Assembly: GCF_000527035.1 (NCBI RefSeq)
Contig: NZ_AZUK01000001.1
Location: forward strand, 2,120,001-2,184,000
Source: Tolumonas lignilytica
GTDB lineage: Bacteria; Pseudomonadota; Gammaproteobacteria; Enterobacterales; Aeromonadaceae
Direction of reading: 5' to 3'
DNA length: 64,000 nucleotides
The translations under genes and the position numbers were made by a program. Of the stretch, positions 59,163 to 64,000 are shown one piece after another; positions within the stretch are counted from its first letter, which is position 1; every line of letters starts with the position of its first letter. Below the pieces are notes generated by a model. That model had not been told where the DNA came from, did not search any database, and saw only the letters and a program-made list of their open reading frames with translations.

Positions 59163-61070
59163 TTATTCATCTTCGAGATAGGCATAGCCCTGCAGACCGG
59201 CTTCCAGCTCTTCCAGCAGTTCTTTGCGGGTTTCTTCGCTGAGTGACGGGTGTGCGACCAGCTTCTGGTAATCGCGGCGGATCACTGAAGTATCGATGTT
59301 CACATAGCGCAGCAGGTTGTCGACGTTATCCCCTTTGATGATATTGGTGATCACCGGTTCACCATCATCGTTCAGGCACACTTCGGCACTGTGCGTATCG
59401 CCAAACAGGTTGTGCAGATCGCCCAGAATTTCCTGATAGGCACCGACCAGGAAGAAGCCCATATAACTGGTTTCATCCGGGCGTACATCTGGCATTGGCA
59501 GGGTGTTTTCGATACCCACACCATCGACATACTCTTTGATGGTGCCATCAGAATCACAGGTGATGTCCATGATCACGCCACGGCGGCTTGGCTGTTGATC
59601 CAGCCCGCTCAGCGGCATGATTGGGAAGATCTGGTCAATCCCCCAGGCATCCGGCAGTGACTGGAACAGTGAGAAGTTGACGAAGCATTTGTCGGCCAGT
59701 TTCTCGTTCAGTTCATCCTGCAGATTGCGGTGCATGCGGTTGACCGGATCGAGCATCGTCTTCAGCTTCAGGCTCAGATTCAGGTGCAAATCTTCCGCCC
59801 AGGCCCGCTGTTGCAGCGTCAGCAGGCCCAGCGTGTATTGAGTATGTACATCGGCCAGATCGGAGACCGAGTCATGGAAAATTTCCAACAGGCCCGGATC
59901 TTCTTTCTCATGCAGTTCTTTCCAGCTATCCCACATGTTTTGCAGCAACAGGGGGGCATCGCTTTCCGGTGCATCCGGCAGCGAGGTCGGCAACTGGCTT
60001 TCCATGCCAACGATATTGGAGATCAGCACGGCGTGATGGGCCGTAATGGCACGACCGGATTCACTGATGATCATCGGATGCGGCAGACCGAACTCTTCAC
60101 AGACATCACCGATCCCCCAGACCACATTGTTGGCGTATTCACGCAGGTTGTAGTTGGCCGAGCAGTGGCTTTGTGAACGTGAACCTTCGTAATCGACACC
60201 CAGACCACCGCCGACGTCAACCACGTCGATGTTGGCACCGAGGCGGCGCAGTTCAGCGTAGAAACGACCACATTCGCGGATCCCGCCCTGAATATCACGG
60301 ATATTGGCGATCTGCGAACCTAAGTGGAAATGCACCAGTTGCAGGCAGTCGAGTTTACCGGCTTCACGCAGGCGTTCGACCAGACGCAGAATTTGGGCAG
60401 CGTTCAGACCAAATTTAGATTTTTCACCACCACTGGATTGCCATTTGCCAGAACCCTGTGAGGCCAGACGCGCGCGCACCCCGATACGAGGGGAAATGTT
60501 CAGACGGGCGGCTTCATCCAGGATCAGCTCCAGTTCTGACGGTTTTTCCACCACAATATAGACATGGTGACCGAGCAGGGAACCCAGCAGGGCATGACGC
60601 ACGTATTCGCGGTCTTTATAGCCGTTACAGACGATCACCGAGCCCTGATCATGATGATGCGACAATACCGCCAGCAATTCCGGCTTGGAACCGGCTTCGA
60701 GCCCCAGTGCCGGTTTATCGGCAAAGGCGCGGGTGACGGATTCAATCACCTGATTCTGCTGGTTCACTTTGATTGGGTAGACGCACTGGTAACGGCCTTT
60801 ATAACCGTAACTCTGAATGGCCTGTTCAAAGGCGCCAAACAGCGCATGGATCCGGGTTTTGATGATATCCGGGAAACGCAGTAACACCGGGGCGGCGTAA
60901 CCTTGTGCGCGCAACTGTTCGATAATATCGATCAACGCAATTTTGCAGTCCAGACGGGTTTTGTCAGGGGTAACCACCACGCGACCCAGTGCATCGATAT
61001 TGAAAAAGCCTGCGCCCCAGTATGGGACATTGTACATTTTCAGGGCGTCCTGACAGGACCAGTTTGCCAT
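59163..61070 (-). CDS. speA: biosynthetic arginine decarboxylase
   Basis: A 635-residue PLP enzyme converting arginine to agmatine, the first step of the agmatine route to putrescine. It shows the group IV decarboxylase layout: a PLP-barrel domain (YPIKVNQQNQVIESV with the Schiff-base Lys, HFHLGSQIANIRDIQGGI, DVGGGLGVDYEGSRS), a helical insert, and a C-terminal domain with the CDSDGTIKEYVDGVG motif that provides the active-site Cys. GAGGAAATGCC precedes the start. No speB is adjacent. Confidence 0.96.
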   Translation of the reverse strand: MANWSCQDALKMYNVPYWGAGFFNIDALGRVVVTPDKTRLDCKIALIDIIEQLRAQGYAAPVLLRFPDIIKTRIHALFGAFEQAIQSYGYKGRYQCVYPIKVNQQNQVIESVTRAFADKPALGLEAGSKPELLAVLSHHHDQGSVIVCNGYKDREYVRHALLGSLLGHHVYIVVEKPSELELILDEAARLNISPRIGVRARLASQGSGKWQSSGGEKSKFGLNAAQILRLVERLREAGKLDCLQLVHFHLGSQIANIRDIQGGIRECGRFYAELRRLGANIDVVDVGGGLGVDYEGSRSQSHCSANYNLREYANNVVWGIGDVCEEFGLPHPMIISESGRAITAHHAVLISNIVGMESQLPTSLPDAPESDAPLLLQNMWDSWKELHEKEDPGLLEIFHDSVSDLADVHTQYTLGLLTLQQRAWAEDLHLNLSLKLKTMLDPVNRMHRNLQDELNEKLADKCFVNFSLFQSLPDAWGIDQIFPIMPLSGLDQQPSRRGVIMDITCDSDGTIKEYVDGVGIENTLPMPDVRPDETSYMGFFLVGAYQEILGDLHNLFGDTHSAEVCLNDDGEPVITNIIKGDNVDNLLRYVNIDTSVIRRDYQKLVAHPSLSEETRKELLEELEAGLQGYAYLEDE

Positions 61071-61411
61071 GGCATTTCCTCAGTAAAAATCAATGATAAT
61101 CACAGTGCAGTATCAGGCGCGTTCGTGTCAGCAGCATGGCAGTATCCCTGTTGCGCCTGCCTGATCGCGGCGTATTTTATGCGTATTGTTCCCGCGATAA
61201 ACCTTTTTTTACGGGGTGGAAGATTCTCTATTGAGTACCTTTGACTAGGCAGTAATTCACTGTGAATAAAAACGCGGATCAAGCCGTATAATTCTCATAT
61301 TCATGCAAAAAAAACTTGATGAGCGGGAGCGGCAACACCAAAAATGCGCTGCCGTGGTACGAGGCTGGAATTTATCGCAATCAGTCTCGTTTAGATGGGA
61401 ATAAATAATGA
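61071..61411. other. 341-base interval without a recognised gene
   Basis: It holds the speA upstream region and the 3' flank of nrdG. I see no tRNA or convincing small gene. An imperfect nine-base inverted repeat (61359-61367 with 61382-61390) and an isolated TATAAT near 61287 are the only structures noticed; neither makes a clear promoter or terminator. Confidence 0.4.
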
Positions 61412-61888
61412 TTATTCAACAGGTTGCGTAAGGTAATGAATCACCTGATTGCTGCTGCCGCGCCACAATAAAGACGGATCCGCCAGTTCCTGCACAAACT
61501 TGCCATCCACCAACACATCAATCAGGGCTACGATCTCTTGCTGGGCTGGGGTGAGTTCGGCCAGCAGATAGCCGGTCCACATCCAGATATCTTTGCCGGG
61601 GCATTCCGCTCGAATGCGTTGCACTAAGGCGAGAATGTCGGCCTGATTGGCCGGATGCAACGGATCGCCACCCGAGAGGGTGATGCCGCGACGCTTGATC
61701 TTGCTGTCGTTCAAATCGGCGATGATGCGATCGGCCATCTCTTCTGTGAAAAGGTGACCGGAATCTGCACGCCAGGTGGACTGGTTATAGCAGCCCCGGC
61801 ACTGATGTTCACAACCGGAAACAAACAAGGTACAGCGGGTGCCTGGGCCATTGACGACATCGATGGGATAGTATTGGTGATAGTACAT
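61412..61888 (-). CDS. nrdG: anaerobic ribonucleotide reductase activating protein NrdG
   Basis: A 158-residue radical-SAM activase that installs the glycyl radical on NrdD, allowing deoxynucleotide synthesis without oxygen. The [4Fe-4S] motif CEHQCRGC, the NGPGTRCTLFVSGC lead-in and the SGGDPLHP segment are intact, and length and sequence follow E. coli NrdG closely. The start at 61888 has GGAG five bases upstream. The much longer frame open to 62221 lies inside lpxL and is not coding. nrdD is not adjacent, unlike in E. coli. Confidence 0.96.
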   Translation of the reverse strand: MYYHQYYPIDVVNGPGTRCTLFVSGCEHQCRGCYNQSTWRADSGHLFTEEMADRIIADLNDSKIKRRGITLSGGDPLHPANQADILALVQRIRAECPGKDIWMWTGYLLAELTPAQQEIVALIDVLVDGKFVQELADPSLLWRGSSNQVIHYLTQPVE

Positions 61889-61933
61889 CAGGGCTCCTGA
61901 TCTGCGGCGAGTGTGCCTACCATACTCGCCGCA
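61887..61933 (-). promoter_or_regulatory. tandem hairpins in the nrdG leader
   Basis: ATCAGG-N3-CCTGAT (61887-61901) folds over the nrdG ribosome-binding site and the first bases of the start codon. Directly upstream in the RNA, TGCGGCGAGT and its complement (61903-61933) form a perfect 10-base-pair GC-rich stem. These could control translation, or the outer one may end lpxL transcripts, though no U-tract follows. Confidence 0.4.
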
Positions 61934-62021
61934 ACCGGAAAAATCAAAACAGGCTCTTGAGGGAAAACCAGACACCGCCGGAGTCAGCATAGCCTGCTGC
62001 GGCAGCATCAGGGGTAGAGTT

Positions 62022-62975
62022 TCAGCGTTCCTCGCCCGGTTTATATAAAAACTGGGAACCATCCGGGCGGGATTTGAAGCGCCGGTGCATCCACATATAT
62101 TGCGCTGGGGCTTTGCGCACCGCGGTTTCCAGTACCTGATTGCTGAGTGTGGCATCCTGGATGTCATCACCGGTCGGGTAATTCTGCAGCGGGGCCTCGA
62201 TGATGAGCTGATAGCCGCCACGGGGCAGACGGATGTTGTAACAAGGCAAGACCACCGTATTTTTTACCCGGGCCAGCGTTGCCGTGCCGGTAATGGTGGC
62301 AGCATCACAGACGCCCAGAAACGGCACAAACACGCTGGCATGATGGCCGTAGTCATGATCCGGTGCATACCACAACGCTTCGCCCTGACGCAGGGCCTTG
62401 ATCATGCCTTTCACATCCAGCCGGTTGACCAGATATTTGTTACTTTTACAGCGGCCATGATACTGCGCGTATTCCAGCACCGGGTTGGTATTCGGACGAT
62501 AGACACCGACACCGGGCCGCAGCAGCCCGAACATGCGGGCATTGAGTTCCAAGGTCATGAAATGGGCGGATAACAGCAACATGCCCTGTTTCTGAGCGAC
62601 TGCCTGTTCGACATGCTCGGCACCAACTACCTGCATGATGCTGCGGATCCGGCGATCCGACCAGAACCAGGCCATGCCTGTTTCAAAGATGGCCCGTCCC
62701 ACATTGGCAAAATTTTCACGGATCTGCTGCTCACGTGTGACCTCATCCCACTCAGGAAACGCCAGTTGCAGGTTTTTGCGCGCAATCGCCACCCGGCGGG
62801 GCAGGATCTTCATCGACAGCCAGCCCAGCGCCGCGCCAAGCTGCATCAGCACCGGGTAGGGCAACTGCACGATCAGCCATAACACAGCTTGTCCAAACCA
62901 TTGCGGCCAGTAACGGGGATGAAACATACCGGTTGTCAGACGAGGTTTTGTATCGGGTAACTGTGTAGCTTGCAT
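62022..62975 (-). CDS. lpxL: lipid A late acyltransferase, LpxL/LpxP family
   Basis: A 317-residue inner-membrane acyltransferase that adds a secondary acyl chain (laurate in E. coli LpxL) to Kdo2-lipid IV-A. It has one N-terminal membrane helix (about 27-50), the HX4E catalytic motif in SAHFMTLELNARMFG and the downstream YRPNTNP and APDHDYG segments. The chain length transferred and the exact paralogue (LpxL or LpxP) cannot be settled here. It is divergent from hldE, another lipopolysaccharide gene, across a 133-base interval. Confidence 0.92.
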   Translation of the reverse strand: MQATQLPDTKPRLTTGMFHPRYWPQWFGQAVLWLIVQLPYPVLMQLGAALGWLSMKILPRRVAIARKNLQLAFPEWDEVTREQQIRENFANVGRAIFETGMAWFWSDRRIRSIMQVVGAEHVEQAVAQKQGMLLLSAHFMTLELNARMFGLLRPGVGVYRPNTNPVLEYAQYHGRCKSNKYLVNRLDVKGMIKALRQGEALWYAPDHDYGHHASVFVPFLGVCDAATITGTATLARVKNTVVLPCYNIRLPRGGYQLIIEAPLQNYPTGDDIQDATLSNQVLETAVRKAPAQYMWMHRRFKSRPDGSQFLYKPGEER

Positions 62976-63108
62976 GGCAGGAGACCAGAAAATTAGGTTA
63001 AAGACAGAAAAAACACCGCCAGTTTAGCAAATGGCTGTCAAGGTGGCGAATCGTCATCCGGGCTGTGATAGACTGCGCGCCATTCCGAGTCAGTATTGAG
63101 TGAACATC

Positions 63109-64000
63109 ATGACTATGCGTATTACCTTACCTGATTTTTCGGCGGCCCGCGTACTGGTAGTGGGTGACATTATGCTGGACCGCTACTGGAGTGGCCCGAC
63201 CCGTCGCATTTCACCGGAAGCGCCGGTCCCGGTCGTCAAGGTCGAAAAGAATGAAGATCGTCCAGGCGGCGCGGCGAACGTGGCGTTAAACGTCGCGGCG
63301 CTCGGTGGTAAGACAACCCTGCTGGGCTTTGTCGGACAAGATGAAGCGGCAGATTGTCTGGCGGCGAAACTGGCCAGTCATCGGGTCGGTGCCGATCTGG
63401 TGAAAGTGGCCGATCTGCCAACCATCACCAAACTGCGCATTCTCAGTGGTAATCAGCAGTTGATCCGCCTCGATTTTGAAGATTCGTTTGCAACGGCGGA
63501 TCCGGCGCCTTTGCTGGCCAAGCTGGATGCCGCCTTGCCGGATTATGATGTGCTGATCCTGTCCGATTATGCCAAAGGTGCGCTGACGTGCGTGCGTGAC
63601 ATCATTCAGCTGGCGCGGAAACACAAGGTGCCGGTGCTGATTGATCCCAAAGGCGACAGTTTTGAAAAATACCGCGGGGCGACGCTGATCAAGCCCAACA
63701 TGCTGGAATTTGAGACGATCGTCGGCAAAGTCAAAAATGAAGACGATCTGATTGAAAAAGCCAAAAGGTTGCTGGATGAACTGGATCTGGAAGCCCTGCT
63801 GGTGACCCGTTCCGAAAACGGCATGTTACTGGTACGCCGTGGTGGTGCGGTGTTAGCGCTGCGCACGCAAGCCCGTGAAGTGTTTGACGTCACCGGTGCC
63901 GGTGACACCGTGGTTGGGGCACTGGCGACCGCCTTATCGGCTGGTAAATCGCTGGAAGAAGCCTGTGCGATCGCCAACAGTGCGGCCGGCGTGGTGGTGG
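63109..64000 (+). CDS. hldE: bifunctional heptose kinase/adenylyltransferase HldE (5' part)
   Basis: The first 297 codons of HldE, cut by the window edge. The visible part is the ribokinase-type domain that phosphorylates D-glycero-D-manno-heptose 7-phosphate on the way to ADP-heptose for the LPS inner core. [48 protein letters not shown] and the catalytic [11 protein letters not shown] motif are all intact. The C-terminal adenylyltransferase domain would lie beyond 64000. ATG 63109 is used; ATG 63115 is an alternative start nearer to the E. coli form. Confidence 0.96.
   Translation, partial: MTMRITLPDFSAARVLVVGDIMLDRYWSGPTRRISPEAPVPVVKVEKNEDRPGGAANVALNVAALGGKTTLLGFVGQDEAADCLAAKLASHRVGADLVKVADLPTITKLRILSGNQQLIRLDFEDSFATADPAPLLAKLDAALPDYDVLILSDYAKGALTCVRDIIQLARKHKVPVLIDPKGDSFEKYRGATLIKPNMLEFETIVGKVKNEDDLIEKAKRLLDELDLEALLVTRSENGMLLVRRGGAVLALRTQAREVFDVTGAGDTVVGALATALSAGKSLEEACAIANSAAGVVV

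Noticed and set aside
61100-61411. Possible tRNA or small RNA between speA and nrdG
   Set aside because: No cloverleaf, no CCA end and no paired promoter and terminator could be found.
61889-62221. N-terminal extension of nrdG into lpxL
   Set aside because: The extension is Arg/Ser/Pro-rich shadow sequence; the strong ribosome-binding site and the family start are at 61888.
62085-62573. A 162-codon open frame on the plus strand opposite lpxL
   Set aside because: It is antisense to an intact acyltransferase and has no recognisable motifs.

Overview
The window is a gammaproteobacterial chromosome segment. A gspC-to-gspN type II secretion operon, a uvrD/btuB/trmA/speA/hldE housekeeping background and an hcp-vgrG pair point to the Aeromonadales. 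Tolumonas or a close relative is my best guess from protein character, but I had no database and this is inference. Gene density is high, with tight operons and clear intrinsic terminators. I see no rRNA, tRNA, CRISPR array, transposase, integrase or prophage.

Layout. 1-2.8 kb: type VI secretion genes vgrG and hcp, read leftward, with a sigma-54-type promoter before hcp. 3.0-5.6 kb: a b561-type cytochrome and a secreted transglutaminase-like protein. 5.7-11.2 kb: a putrescine catabolism cluster (spuC-puuA-puuD leftward, puuC rightward) whose divergent control region carries two copies of one palindrome. 11.2-14.1 kb: sstT, then a dmeR-dmeF nickel/cobalt efflux pair with an RcnR-type operator inside the dmeF promoter. 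14.2-17.5 kb: mprF and a VirJ-type hydrolase in one operon. 17.6-25.7 kb: M48 peptidase/LemA pair, an Asr-like basic protein, uvrD, kup and an unknown membrane protein. 26-32.5 kb: a complete tripartite RND efflux system and its divergent TetR regulator. 32.5-35.8 kb: a 1102-residue PAS/GAF/GGDEF/EAL protein. 36-47.1 kb: gspC-N. 47.3-50.8 kb: nudE and an unknown two-gene unit (a large exported helical-repeat-like protein plus a DUF3142 protein). 50.9-55.3 kb: argP/argO, a small heat-shock protein with a sigma-32-type promoter, a Sel1-repeat protein and trmA. 55.4-59.1 kb: a DUF5610-type protein and btuB behind a cobalamin riboswitch. 59.2-64 kb: speA, nrdG, an LpxL-family acyltransferase and the 5' part of hldE, which runs off the right edge.

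How the genes connect. SpeA makes agmatine (a putrescine precursor) from arginine, the spuC/puuACD cluster degrades putrescine, and ArgP/ArgO control and export arginine, so the window is rich in arginine/polyamine genes although they are not contiguous. Envelope and defence functions (MprF/VirJ, RND efflux, LpxL, HldE, DmeF, T2SS, T6SS) form the other theme. The least explained parts are the exported-protein/DUF3142 pair at 47.9-50.8 kb, the mprF-virJ operon, the C-terminal half of the M48 peptidase, the DUF5610-type protein and the membrane protein beside kup.
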